NCBI RefSeq assembly: GCF_030433685.1
Contig: NZ_JAROCF010000001.1
Location: forward strand, 2,356,001-2,420,000
Length of the DNA: 64,000 nucleotides
Source: Leifsonia williamsii
Lineage (GTDB): Bacteria > Actinomycetota > Actinomycetes > Actinomycetales > Microbacteriaceae
Reading direction: 5' to 3'
Below the pieces are notes generated by a model. It saw nothing but the letters and a program-made list of their open reading frames with translations. It searched no databases and was not told where the DNA came from. The translations under genes were made by a program, and so were the position numbers. Of this stretch, positions 51,274 through 60,107 are shown piece by piece. Within the stretch, counting starts at the first letter, position 1, and each line of letters opens with the position of its first letter.

Positions 51274-51279
51274 ATGGTA
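51274..51279 (-). promoter_or_regulatory. -10 element TACCAT of a leaderless start
   Basis: On the minus strand TACCAT is followed after 6 nt by ATG 51267; the oppositely directed TAGACT for the next gene lies 15 bp away. Confidence 0.5.
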
Positions 51280-51293
51280 GCGCCGCCGCGACC

Positions 51294-51299
51294 TAGACT
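51294..51299 (+). promoter_or_regulatory. -10 element TAGACT of a leaderless start
   Basis: TAGACT is followed after 6 nt (GGAGCC) by ATG 51306. Confidence 0.55.
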
Positions 51300-51305
51300 G
51301 GAGCC

Positions 51306-51611
51306 ATGCCTCGCTCCAACCGTCCCCGTGGCCGCCACGGGCGCACGCAGCGCGAGGAGGAGCAGGAGAGCGGCCTCGACCGGCTGCTGACCGGCTGGCG
51401 CCGCACCGAGGTGAAGCGCGGCGCCACCTGGAACGTGCAGCCCGTGTCCGCCGCCCAGGCCCAGAAGGCGTACGTCTGCCCGGGTTGCGGCGGGGATATC
51501 GAGCCGGGGGTGGCGCACGTGGTCGCCTGGCGCGCCGACGGCGTACTCGGCGACGCGGCCGACCTCGCCGCCCGCCGGCACTGGCACGCCGCCTGCTGGA
51601 AGATCGCCTGA
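51306..51611 (+). CDS. Small conserved protein with zinc-ribbon-like motif
   Basis: Basic 101-residue protein. After an Arg-rich N-terminus the second half reads AYVCPGCGGDIEPGVAHVVAWR ... RRHWHAACWKI, a CxxC plus His/Cys pair that could bind zinc as in HNH-like or treble-clef folds. Similar actinobacterial proteins are annotated only as conserved hypothetical. It precedes the alpha/beta hydrolase by 16 nt, probably one operon. Confidence 0.75.
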   Translation: MPRSNRPRGRHGRTQREEEQESGLDRLLTGWRRTEVKRGATWNVQPVSAAQAQKAYVCPGCGGDIEPGVAHVVAWRADGVLGDAADLAARRHWHAACWKIA

Positions 51612-51627
51612 AGCACGAGGAGGACCC

Positions 51628-52359
51628 GTGAGCACCATCGAGATCCGCGGCGGCGTGGAGCTGCCCGCCCGGCGTGAGGACATCGAGCTGCACACGCAGG
51701 ACGGCCTCACGCTCGTCGGCGAGCTGGCCGCGCCCCTGGACCGCGAACCGGTGGCGACCCTCGTGACGTTGCACCCGCTGCCGACCGGCGGCGGGTTCAT
51801 GGACTCGCACATCCTCCGCAAGGCCGCCGGCCGCCTCCCGGCTCTGGCCGACATCGCCGTGCTGCGCTTCAACACCCGCGGCACCGCGTCGCCGCGCGGG
51901 CGCAGCCAGGGCGAGTTCGGTCACGGCATCGACGAGCGCTACGACGTGGAGGCCGCGATGGCCTTCGTGGGCGAGCGCGGCCTCCCGCACCCCTGGCTGC
52001 TGGGCTGGTCGTTCGGCACCGAGCTGGCGCTCATGTACGGCCGCGAGTGCCCGGTCGACGGCGTCATCCTGCTGTCGCCGCCGCTGCACCGCGCGAAGCC
52101 GGAGCACCTGGCCGCGTGGGCGGGGGACCGGCGCCCGATCGTCGCGCTCATCCCCGAGCACGACGACTACCTGAAGCCGGCGGAGGCGGCGCAGCGGTTC
52201 GCTCCGCTGCCCCAGATCGAGCTGATCGATGTGGCGGGCGGCAAGCACCTGTGGGTGGGGGAGAACCAGACCCGCACGGTCCTCAACGAGATCGTCGCGC
52301 GGCTCAACCCGGCCGCGCTGCCGCTGCCGACGGAGTGGCCGCCGTCAGCGTCCTCCTAG
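51628..52359 (+). CDS. Alpha/beta hydrolase
   Basis: Serine hydrolase of 243 residues with nucleophile elbow GWSFGTELAL, oxyanion region VTLHPLPTGGGFMDSH, Asp in ALIPEHDDYLKP and His in VAGGKHLWVG. The pattern resembles the small YpfH/Dienelactone-hydrolase-like group; no signal peptide, so cytosolic. GTG 51628 has GAGGAGGA upstream. Its stop overlaps the convergent AI-2E-family gene by four nt. Confidence 0.85.
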   Translation: MSTIEIRGGVELPARREDIELHTQDGLTLVGELAAPLDREPVATLVTLHPLPTGGGFMDSHILRKAAGRLPALADIAVLRFNTRGTASPRGRSQGEFGHGIDERYDVEAAMAFVGERGLPHPWLLGWSFGTELALMYGRECPVDGVILLSPPLHRAKPEHLAAWAGDRRPIVALIPEHDDYLKPAEAAQRFAPLPQIELIDVAGGKHLWVGENQTRTVLNEIVARLNPAALPLPTEWPPSASS

Positions 52360-53393
52360 AGCTCGTTCTGCCGCGGGATGACGACCTGCTTGACGATCAG
52401 CAGGATCGCCGCGGCGAACGGGATGGCGACCAGCGCGCCGAGGATGCCGAGCAGCGTGCCGCCGGCCAGCGCCGCGACGACGACGAGGGCTCCGGGCACG
52501 GAGACCGCGCGGTTCATGATGCGCGGGCTCAGCACATACGCCTCCACCTGCATGTACACGAGGTAGTAGATCGCGGCCGCGATGGCCGTGGGCGGCCCGG
52601 ACAGGAAGCAGACGGCGACGATGATCACCGAGCCGGTGATCGTTCCGACGAGCGGGATCAGCGAGAAGAAGAACGCGATCGACGCGAGCAGGATGGGGAA
52701 CTTCGCGCCGATGACCGTCAGGAAGATCGCGCTGAGCAGGCCGTTGACGAGCGCGAGCGCGAACTGGCCCATGACGTACTTGCCGACGGAGTCCGTGATC
52801 TGGTCGCCGAGGTCGGCGACGCGCGCCCGGCGGGAGGCCGGCACCAGCTGGTAGGCCGCGCGCTTGATGCTCGGCAGCGACGCCGTGAAGTAGATGGTGA
52901 GGATGATGACGATGATCGCGCCGAAGATGCCCTGCACGATGCCGATCCCGGTCTGCAGCACCTTGGAGGTGATGTCCGGCAGGTTCTGCTGCAGCCACTG
53001 CGTGACGGCGTTGATGTTCGAGTCGTTGATGACGCCCGGGAACTGGTGCTGGAGGCTGAGGAACCACTTCTCGGCGTCGCCGTCATTCACCCAGTTGATG
53101 GTGTTCTGGACCAGCTGGCTGGCCTGGTCGACCGCGACCGGGACGATCGCCCAGACCAGGGCGACGAACGCGCCGAGGATGACGACGAGCGTGACGATCA
53201 GCGCCAGCCAGCGCGGGAACCGGCGCCGTTCGAGGAAGGCGATCAGCGGCTCGATGCCGAGCGCGAGGAAGAGCGCGGCGCCGATGTAGGTGATGATCGT
53301 CGACAGGCTGACGATCGACGTCAGGATGAGGATGCCGAGCCCGACTCCGAGGGTGCCGATCAGGCCGAGACGGAACGGGTTCTGGATCTTCAT
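52356..53393 (-). CDS. AI-2E family transporter (YdiK/TqsA type)
   Basis: Membrane protein of 345 residues with eight hydrophobic segments and an extracytoplasmic loop around 150-210. Family motifs: FLALGIEPLIAFLERRRFPRWLALIVTL near the N-terminus and FFFSLIPLVGTITGSVIIVAVCFLSGP ... YMQVEAYVLSPRIMNRAVSVPGALVVVAALAGGTLLGILGALVAIPFAA. The family exports diverse small molecules; quorum-signal transport should not be assumed. It lies 59 nt downstream of the long coiled-coil gene on the same strand, probably one operon. Confidence 0.9.
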   Translation of the reverse strand: MKIQNPFRLGLIGTLGVGLGILILTSIVSLSTIITYIGAALFLALGIEPLIAFLERRRFPRWLALIVTLVVILGAFVALVWAIVPVAVDQASQLVQNTINWVNDGDAEKWFLSLQHQFPGVINDSNINAVTQWLQQNLPDITSKVLQTGIGIVQGIFGAIIVIILTIYFTASLPSIKRAAYQLVPASRRARVADLGDQITDSVGKYVMGQFALALVNGLLSAIFLTVIGAKFPILLASIAFFFSLIPLVGTITGSVIIVAVCFLSGPPTAIAAAIYYLVYMQVEAYVLSPRIMNRAVSVPGALVVVAALAGGTLLGILGALVAIPFAAAILLIVKQVVIPRQNEL

Positions 53394-53452
53394 CGGTGCC
53401 CCCTGTGCCAGTGCGCCCTCGCGCGGTATGCGCCGGAGCGCGTGGTCGGTCG

Positions 53453-56155
53453 TCAGTCCTCGGTCGCGGTCACCTTCTCGGCCTGCTGGAGCACTCCGCG
53501 CAGGTTCTCGAAGTAGCCGGCGACGGCCTCACGCTCAATCCTAATCTGGGCGAGCCGCTCCTCCGCGTCGGCGACGAGGCGTTGCGTGCGCTCCTCGGCC
53601 TCCGCGACGAGGGTCGCCGCGCGCTCCTCCGCATCCCGGACGATGCCCGCCGCGGTGGACTCGGCGTCCTTGCGGGCCTTCTTGACCGTCTCGCGCGCCT
53701 CGGTCTCGTAGGCCTCGGCGTCGGTGCGGGCCTGCGCGGTGCGCTTGACGGCGTCCGCGAGCTGCACGTTGGCCTCGTCGAGGTACTTCTGCGTCTGCGC
53801 CACGGCCTCCTGGTGCCGGCCGAGGTACTCCTGCTCGGCCTCGTCGCGGCGGGCCTTGAGCTCGACGTCGAGGTCGATGCGCGCCTGCTCGAGCTCGTGC
53901 CGGCGGGTCTCCAGGTCGTCCAGGGTGGTGGTGCGGAGGTCGGACAGCTCGCGGTCGAGGGCGGCCCGGCGCTGCGCGGCCTCCTGCTCGAAGGCGGCGG
54001 TGCGCTCGGCGATCTCGGCCTCGAGCGCCGTGCGCGCCTCCGCGGCCTCCGCGGCGAGGGCGGTACGGACCTCTGCGGCCTCCTTCTCGAGCGCCAGGCG
54101 GGCCTGCTGCGTCTCGTCGGCGAGGGTGACGCGCGCGGCCTCGGCCTCGCGCTCCAGCTTGATGCGCTGCTGCTCGCGGTCGTCGGCCAGCTCGTTGGCG
54201 GTCGACGCGCGCTGGGCGGCGAGTTCGGTGGAGGTGCGGCGCACGTCCTCCTCGAGGGTGCTGCGCGTGCGCTCGGTCTCCTCGGCGAGGCGGGAGCGGG
54301 TCTGCTCGGCCTCGGCGGCCAGCGCGGACTTGGTCTGCTCGACCTCGGCGGCGAGGGCTGCCTTGGTGGTGGTGACCTCGGTCTCCAGCGCGGACGTGGT
54401 CTGCTCGACCTCGGCGGCGAGGGCGGCCTTGGTGGTGGTGACCTCGGTCTCGAGCGCCGACTTGGTCTGCTCGACCTCGGCGGCGAGCGCGGCCTTGGTG
54501 GTGGTGACCTCGGTCTCCAGTGCGGACTTGGTCTGCTCGACCTCGGCGGCCAGCGCCGACGTCGTGGACTCGACCTCGGCGGCCAGGCGGGCGCGCGTCT
54601 CGGTGACCTCGGCCGCCAGCGCGCTGCGCTCCCGGGTCAGCTCGTCGTCCAGGGCGGTGCGGGCGGCGTCGACCTCGGCGGCCAGCTCGGCGCGGAGCTC
54701 CGTGGCCTCGCCGTCGAGCGCGCGGCGCTGGCGGTCGCCCTCGGCGGCGAGCCTGGCGCGGGTCTGCTCGACCTCGGCGGCGAGCTCGCTCGCGGTGCGC
54801 TCGCGGTCCGCGGCCAGGCGCGCGGCCGTCGCCTCGCGCTCGGCCTGCAGCGTCGTGCGGGTCTCCGTGGTCTCGCGCTCCAGCGTGGTGCGGGTCTGCA
54901 CGATGTCGTCGGCGAGCTCGGAGCGGGTGCGCTCCTCCTCCTCGGCGAGGGCCGAGCGCGTGCGCGTGACCTCGTCCTCCAGCTCGGCGCGGGTGCGGGT
55001 GACCTGGTCCTCGAGGGCGGAGGTGGTGGACGCCACCTTGTCCGCCAGCTCGGCCTCGGTGCGCTCGACCTCGTCGGCCAGTCCGGCGCGGGTGGAGGCG
55101 ACCTCGTCCGCCAGCTGGGCGCGGGTCTGCTCCACCTCGGCGGCGAGGGAGGCGCGGGTCTGCTCGACCTCTGCGGCGAGCGACTTCGTGGTCTGCTCGA
55201 CGTCGGTCGCGAGCTGCTGACGGGTGGTCACGTCCTCGTGGGAGAGGTCGGCGCGCACCTGTGCGGCCTCGGCGGAGAGGGCGGCGCGCTGGCGCTCCAC
55301 CTCGTCGGCGAGCTCGGCGCGGGCCTGCGCCATCTCGGCGTTGAGCGCGGTGCGGGCGGCGGCCTCCTCGGCGGCGAGCCGGTCGGCGGTCTCCGCGACC
55401 TTCTTGTCGAGCTCCAGGCGCGTCTGGGCGGCCTCGCGCTCGAAAGCGGCCCGGTCGTCGGCCAGCGCGTTCTCGAGCTCGGCACGGCGGGCGGCGATGG
55501 TGCGGTCGAGGTCGGCGGCCTCGGCGCGGGCGGCCTCGGCCTCGCGCGAGGCGACCGCCTTGAGCTCGGCGGCCTCGCGGTCGGCCTCCGCGCGGACGGC
55601 CGCGGCCTCGCGCCGGCTGGTGGCGCGTAGCTCGGCCGCCTCGGTGGCGACGGCGCCGCGGATGGCGGCGGCCTCGCGCATGGCGTCGTTGAGCAGCGTC
55701 TCCTTGTCGGAGCGCGTCTTGGCGAGGAGCTCGGTGGACTCGATCTGCGCGTCCTCGAGCATGGTCGTCGCGCGGGCGGTGGCGTCCGCGATGATGCGCT
55801 CGGCCTGCTGGGCGGCGCTGCGCTTCACCTTCTCGATCTCGGCGGAGACGCCGGCGCGCAGCTTCTCGGCGTCGATGTCGGCCTGCGCGATGAGGCGGGT
55901 GGACTGCTCCTCGGCGACCCGGAGCGTGTTCTCGAGCTTCGTGCCGAGGCCGGAGTAGGTGGGGCTGCCGACCTCCTCCAGCTCAGCGTCGAGCTCCTCG
56001 ATGCGCGCCTGCAGCCGCTTGATCTCCTTGGAGGAGTCGGCGGCCTGGGTGTTCGCCTTAATCAGGTCTCGGCGCAGCTCCTGGACGGCCTTGTCGACCT
56101 CGTCCTTGTCATAGCCGCGGAAGACCTGGGTGAAGTTCGTCTCATCGGTCGCCAC
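53453..56155 (-). CDS. Giant hendecad coiled-coil protein with DivIVA-like N-terminus (Scy/FilP-like)
   Basis: Predicted filament-forming protein, 900 residues. The N-terminus FTQVFRGYDKDEVDKAVQELRRDLI matches the DivIVA N-terminal motif. A helical region follows (30-226), then 47 consecutive 11-residue units (227-743), nearly all beginning with Leu (pattern LAAEVEQTRAS), with no break in phase. Residues 744-900 are a charged helix rich in Arg/Glu. Streptomyces Scy and FilP also use 11-residue units but mixed with heptads in a 51-residue cycle. Residues 535-611 repeat at the 22-residue level. GTG 56155 with AGGAG upstream; first gene of a probable operon with the AI-2E permease. A polar or cytoskeletal role is inference. 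Confidence 0.9.
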   Translation of the reverse strand: MATDETNFTQVFRGYDKDEVDKAVQELRRDLIKANTQAADSSKEIKRLQARIEELDAELEEVGSPTYSGLGTKLENTLRVAEEQSTRLIAQADIDAEKLRAGVSAEIEKVKRSAAQQAERIIADATARATTMLEDAQIESTELLAKTRSDKETLLNDAMREAAAIRGAVATEAAELRATSRREAAAVRAEADREAAELKAVASREAEAARAEAADLDRTIAARRAELENALADDRAAFEREAAQTRLELDKKVAETADRLAAEEAAARTALNAEMAQARAELADEVERQRAALSAEAAQVRADLSHEDVTTRQQLATDVEQTTKSLAAEVEQTRASLAAEVEQTRAQLADEVASTRAGLADEVERTEAELADKVASTTSALEDQVTRTRAELEDEVTRTRSALAEEEERTRSELADDIVQTRTTLERETTETRTTLQAEREATAARLAADRERTASELAAEVEQTRARLAAEGDRQRRALDGEATELRAELAAEVDAARTALDDELTRERSALAAEVTETRARLAAEVESTTSALAAEVEQTKSALETEVTTTKAALAAEVEQTKSALETEVTTTKAALAAEVEQTTSALETEVTTTKAALAAEVEQTKSALAAEAEQTRSRLAEETERTRSTLEEDVRRTSTELAAQRASTANELADDREQQRIKLEREAEAARVTLADETQQARLALEKEAAEVRTALAAEAAEARTALEAEIAERTAAFEQEAAQRRAALDRELSDLRTTTLDDLETRRHELEQARIDLDVELKARRDEAEQEYLGRHQEAVAQTQKYLDEANVQLADAVKRTAQARTDAEAYETEARETVKKARKDAESTAAGIVRDAEERAATLVAEAEERTQRLVADAEERLAQIRIEREAVAGYFENLRGVLQQAEKVTATED
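54323..54553 (-). repeat. 66-bp near-identical tandem repeats in the coiled-coil gene
   Basis: Three and a half copies of a 66-bp unit encode alternating LAAEVEQTKSA and LETEVTTTKAA. Near identity at the DNA level, including synonymous sites, indicates recent tandem duplication within the longer hendecad array (53927-55477). Confidence 0.92.
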
Positions 56156-56339
56156 TTGAAGTCACTCCTGGGGATGTCTCGGCGGGCCGCTCGCACGCCG
56201 CGGACAATCTTACATTTGGACACATGCACCCGCATGGGGGACTACGGTGGCGTGCAGAGAACGGTTAGATGCCTTTCAGGGTGCTCCACTATCGTTGTGT
56301 GACTGTGCCGGACCCCACCCCGGCCCACAAGGAGTTTGC

Positions 56340-58199
56340 TTGCGTTTCGTCCTCGCCATCGTCGCATTCGTCGTGGCCGCCGTCATGATCGTCGCCGGGA
56401 TCGCCCAGCGCACGGTCTTCGCACCCCCCTCGCAGCTGACGGCGAGCGCCACGATCCCCGGCGACGCCCGATACGTGGTCATCGCCGGCTCCGCCCTGAA
56501 CGCCCACCCCGGCCAGCAGACGCTGCGCCTGGAGGGCGCTCCCGACCCCGCCAAGCAGGTGGTCGCGCTCGGCCGCACCGCCGACGTCACGGCGTGGTTG
56601 AAGGGCGAGGAGTACGTGGCGGTCCGCTGGGACGCCAAGACCGGCACGCTCGTCACACGCACGGTGGAGGCTGGCGGCTCGTCGTCCGGCTCCACCTCCA
56701 CCCCGACCCCGGCGCCCACCGACGGCACCGGGTCGGGCGCCACCACCGGGGACGCGGGCGCGCAGAGCGCGAATCCTGCAGGCTCCGACCTCTGGCTCGA
56801 GGAGTACGACGGGGCCGACGCGACGAAGACCAGGATGAACATCCCGGACGACGTCAGCGTGCTCGTCGCCTCCGACGGCGTCGCTCCGGCGCCGAGCTCG
56901 ATCGTCCTCACCTGGCCCGTCGACACCAGCACCCCCTGGGCCCTCCCGCTGATCATCGCGGGGCTCGTGCTGCTGGTGATCGGCATCGCCCTCTACCTCT
57001 GGGGGCTCTACACGCACCGCAGGTCCCGCGGACCGCGGAGGAAGAGCGGACCGAAGATGCCCAAACTGCCCAAGGCTCCGAAGTACAAGCCGACCGCGTC
57101 CGTCGAGGCCTCCCCGCGCGGGAGGCGCTCGTCGCGCCGCGCGCGGGTGATGGTGCCCGCCGTCCTCGCCGGAGCGCTCGCGATCAGCGGCCTCGGCGCC
57201 GGCGCGGCCGTCGCCGACCAGACTCCGGCCCCCACCCCGACGCCCACCGCGACCGGGAAGCCGTCGGCCGACCAGCCCGCTCCCGCGGTCACCGTGCCGC
57301 AGCTGGAGCGCATCGTCAAGCGGATCTCCACCGCCGCCGCGGACGCCGACGCGAAGGCCGACCCGAACCTCGCCGCGCAGCGCTTCACCGGCCCGGCGCT
57401 GCAGCTCCGGCAGGCCAACTACGCGATCCGCGCCAAGAAGTCGGACGAGCCGGCGCTCCCGGCCATCCCCGCCAGCCCGATCGTGCTGTCGCTGCCGCAG
57501 GCCACCGACACCTGGCCGCGCACGGTGATCGCCGTGGTCGACACCCCGAAGGACGCGCAGGGCAACGCCCAGGCGCCGCTCGCGCTCACCCTCGTGCAGG
57601 ACAACCCGCGCGCCAACTACATGGTCGAGTACGCGATCTCGCTGGAGCCGAAGGCGACCGTGCCGAACCTCGCGCCCGCGAGCATCGGCGCCGCCGTCGT
57701 GCCGCCGGACTCCAAGCTGCTGAAGCTGCCGCCGGAGAAGGTGGCGGAGGCCTACGGCGACGTGCTGATGAACGGCGACAAGAGCCAGTACGCCGCCCTG
57801 TTCAGCAAGGAGGGCGACACCCTGCGCACGGCCGTCGGCGCGGAGTGGAAGGCGAAGCAGATCGCCGACCTCCAGGCCAAGTACGGCGCGACCTCGTCGC
57901 TGACGTTCACCTCCGCCGTCGGGCCGGGCCGCGACACCGCCATGGCGACGAACGACTCGGGCGCCATCGTCTGGACCGACCTGCAGGAGTCGCAGGTGCT
58001 GAAGGTCGTGGAGGCGGGCGCCGAGGTCAACGCCGGCAACACCGCCGCCGCCCTGAGCGGCATCGCCACGTCGAAGACGGGCATCGAGTCGACCTTCGGC
58101 TACCAGCTGGCGTTCTACGTGCCGCCGGCGGGGTCGGACGCCGAGATCACGCTGCTGGGCTTCGCCCAGGGCATGGTGTCGGCCAAGGAGATTCAGTAG
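56340..58199 (+). CDS. Large membrane/secreted protein of unknown function, TTG start
   Basis: Protein of 619 residues. Hydrophobic segments at about 3-25 (signal-anchor), 198-222 and 275-300, a basic stretch with many Lys/Pro around 225-270, and a 300-residue extracytoplasmic C-terminal domain rich in Ala, Pro and Thr (TPAPTPTPTATGKPSADQPAP linker). I know no family name; similar proteins occur in Microbacteriaceae. TTG 56340 is chosen because AAGGAG lies 5 nt upstream and no ATG or GTG fits. It diverges from the coiled-coil gene and is followed by the thioredoxin-TPR gene after 32 nt. Confidence 0.75.
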   Translation: MRFVLAIVAFVVAAVMIVAGIAQRTVFAPPSQLTASATIPGDARYVVIAGSALNAHPGQQTLRLEGAPDPAKQVVALGRTADVTAWLKGEEYVAVRWDAKTGTLVTRTVEAGGSSSGSTSTPTPAPTDGTGSGATTGDAGAQSANPAGSDLWLEEYDGADATKTRMNIPDDVSVLVASDGVAPAPSSIVLTWPVDTSTPWALPLIIAGLVLLVIGIALYLWGLYTHRRSRGPRRKSGPKMPKLPKAPKYKPTASVEASPRGRRSSRRARVMVPAVLAGALAISGLGAGAAVADQTPAPTPTPTATGKPSADQPAPAVTVPQLERIVKRISTAAADADAKADPNLAAQRFTGPALQLRQANYAIRAKKSDEPALPAIPASPIVLSLPQATDTWPRTVIAVVDTPKDAQGNAQAPLALTLVQDNPRANYMVEYAISLEPKATVPNLAPASIGAAVVPPDSKLLKLPPEKVAEAYGDVLMNGDKSQYAALFSKEGDTLRTAVGAEWKAKQIADLQAKYGATSSLTFTSAVGPGRDTAMATNDSGAIVWTDLQESQVLKVVEAGAEVNAGNTAAALSGIATSKTGIESTFGYQLAFYVPPAGSDAEITLLGFAQGMVSAKEIQ

Positions 58200-58231
58200 C
58201 AGACGCCGTCCATATCCGTACAGGAGAACCG

Positions 58232-59227
58232 ATGAGCAACATCCCGCCCACGACGCCCACCAACCTGCGCGGTGCTGTCGATCTCAGCGCGCTCGTGAGC
58301 CGTCCGGCCCCCGGGGCGCCCGCCGCAGCGGCCGGCCCCGGTGCTCCCGCGCCGGGCGACGCTCCGGCGGCCGCGGGGGAGGCGCTGACTCTCCCGAGCC
58401 TCTACTTCGAGGGCACCGACGCGAACTTCAACGACTTCATCGAGCTGTCGATGCGCGTGCCGATCGTCGTCGACCTGTGGGCGGAATGGTGCGAGCCGTG
58501 CAAGCAGCTCTCGCCCATCCTCGACCGCGTCGTGGCCGACTACGCCGGCCGGCTCGTGCTGGTGAAGATCGACGTCGACGCCAACCCCCAGCTGTCGCAG
58601 GCGTTCCAAGCGCAGTCGATCCCGACCGTCGCGGCCATCGTCGGCGGCCGGCCGGTGCAGCTGTTCGTCGGCGCGGTTCCGGAGCCGCAGGTGCGCGACG
58701 TGTTCGAGCAGCTCCTCCAGCTCGCCGCGCAGAACGGCGTCACGGGAACGGTCTCCGTCGATGCGGACGCCGGCCTCCCGGAGGGGGAGCAGGCGGAGCC
58801 GCAGCCGGAGCCGCTTCCCCCGCACCACCAGGACGCGTACGACGCGATCGACCGCGGCGACTTCGACGCCGCGATCGCCGCATACAAGACCGCGATCGCG
58901 CAGGACCCGCGCGACACCATGGCGGTCGCCGGCCTCGCGCAGGTCAGCCTCCTCGCCCGCCTCGCCGGGAAGTCGATGGACGAGCTGCGCTCGGCCGCGG
59001 CGGCGGACCCGGCGGACGCGGAGGCGCAGCTGGGTGTCGCCGACCTCGACCTGTCGGGCGGGCACGTCGAGGACGCTTTCGACCGCCTCCTGACGCTGTT
59101 CCCGAAGCTCGACGCCGCAGGCAAGGACACCGTCCGCGCGCGGCTGCTCGACTATTTCGAGATCGTCGGCGTGGACGACCCGCGGGTCGTGCGGGCCAGG
59201 GCTAGGCTCGCCTCGCTGCTGTACTGA
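58232..59227 (+). CDS. Thioredoxin-domain protein with TPR-like C-terminus (YbbN/CnoX type)
   Basis: Cytosolic co-chaperone-like protein of 331 residues. After a Pro/Ala-rich N-terminal 50 residues comes a thioredoxin fold with DLWAEWCEPCKQLSPIL (CxxC active site present), IPTVAAIVGGRPVQLF and then TPR-like helices (AYDAIDRGDFDAAIAAYKTAIAQDPRDTMAVAGLAQVSLL). E. coli CnoX lacks one catalytic Cys; here both cysteines are present, so redox activity is plausible. AGGAGA precedes ATG 58232. Confidence 0.9.
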   Translation: MSNIPPTTPTNLRGAVDLSALVSRPAPGAPAAAAGPGAPAPGDAPAAAGEALTLPSLYFEGTDANFNDFIELSMRVPIVVDLWAEWCEPCKQLSPILDRVVADYAGRLVLVKIDVDANPQLSQAFQAQSIPTVAAIVGGRPVQLFVGAVPEPQVRDVFEQLLQLAAQNGVTGTVSVDADAGLPEGEQAEPQPEPLPPHHQDAYDAIDRGDFDAAIAAYKTAIAQDPRDTMAVAGLAQVSLLARLAGKSMDELRSAAAADPADAEAQLGVADLDLSGGHVEDAFDRLLTLFPKLDAAGKDTVRARLLDYFEIVGVDDPRVVRARARLASLLY

Positions 59228-59321
59228 CGCGATCCCCCTGCGGCGCGCTCTTCCCCCGGAGCAGGCCGAAGCGGCCCGGTGCTGCGGCGATTCCCCTCGT
59301 CAGCCTCTGAAAGGCCCGCGC

Positions 59322-60107
59322 ATGCCCCGTGTGCTCGTGGTCGGCGGCACCGGCCTCGCCGGCCGAGCCGTCACCGCCGAAGCCGTCGAGCGCGGTCACG
59401 ACGTCGTCGTGGCCGCCCGGCGCACCCCCGACGACGACGCCGACGCCTACGTGCCCGGCGCCGTCTACGTCACCACCGACCTCGTCACGGGCAGCGGTCT
59501 CGAGGAGGCGGTCGACGGCGCCGACGTGATCGTCGACGCGAGCAACGGCGTGGGGAGGCAGGCCGCGCACGTGTTCGCGTTCGGGGCGCAGAACCTTCTG
59601 CACACCGCAGCGCGTTTCGGGGTGAACTCCGCCGTGCTGCTCTCGGTCGCGGGGATCGACGGCTCCGGCTACGCCTACTACCGGGCCAAGGCGGAGCAGG
59701 AGCGCGCCTACCTCGACTCGCCGCTCGAGACGCGCGTCGTGCGCGCCACGCAGTTCCACGACTTCGTCACCGCGATCTTCGAGCGCGGACGCCCGTTCGG
59801 CACGCTGCTCGCGCCGTCGCGCACCCGATTCCAGCCCATCGCCGTCGCGGACGTCGCGCGCGTGCTCGTGGACGCGGCCGAGGGCGCGGGAGAACCGGGC
59901 GTCCGCACCGTCGCCGGCCCGCGCATCGAGTCGGCGCGCGAGCTCGCCGAGCAGTGGAAGCGGCACAGCGGCTCCCGCCGTCCGGTGGTGCCTGTGCGGC
60001 TCGGCGGCGCGCTCGGCGCCACCTGGCGTGCCGGGCGCAACCTGGCGCCCGAGCACGCCATCGACGGCATCGGCTACGGGGCCTGGCTCAGCTCACGCGC
60101 GGCTTGA
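59322..60107 (+). CDS. NmrA-like NAD(P)-binding oxidoreductase
   Basis: Atypical short-chain dehydrogenase/NmrA-type protein of 261 residues with the Rossmann motif VLVVGGTGLAGRAV, VVVAARR for NADP selection, SVAGIDGSGYAYYRAKAEQERAYL (Tyr-x3-Lys pattern) and VVRATQFHDFVTAIF. These proteins act as redox sensors or isomerase-like enzymes; the role here is unknown. ATG 59322 has GAAAGGCC upstream. Its 3' end overlaps the convergent glgB by 20 nt. Confidence 0.87.
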   Translation: MPRVLVVGGTGLAGRAVTAEAVERGHDVVVAARRTPDDDADAYVPGAVYVTTDLVTGSGLEEAVDGADVIVDASNGVGRQAAHVFAFGAQNLLHTAARFGVNSAVLLSVAGIDGSGYAYYRAKAEQERAYLDSPLETRVVRATQFHDFVTAIFERGRPFGTLLAPSRTRFQPIAVADVARVLVDAAEGAGEPGVRTVAGPRIESARELAEQWKRHSGSRRPVVPVRLGGALGATWRAGRNLAPEHAIDGIGYGAWLSSRAA

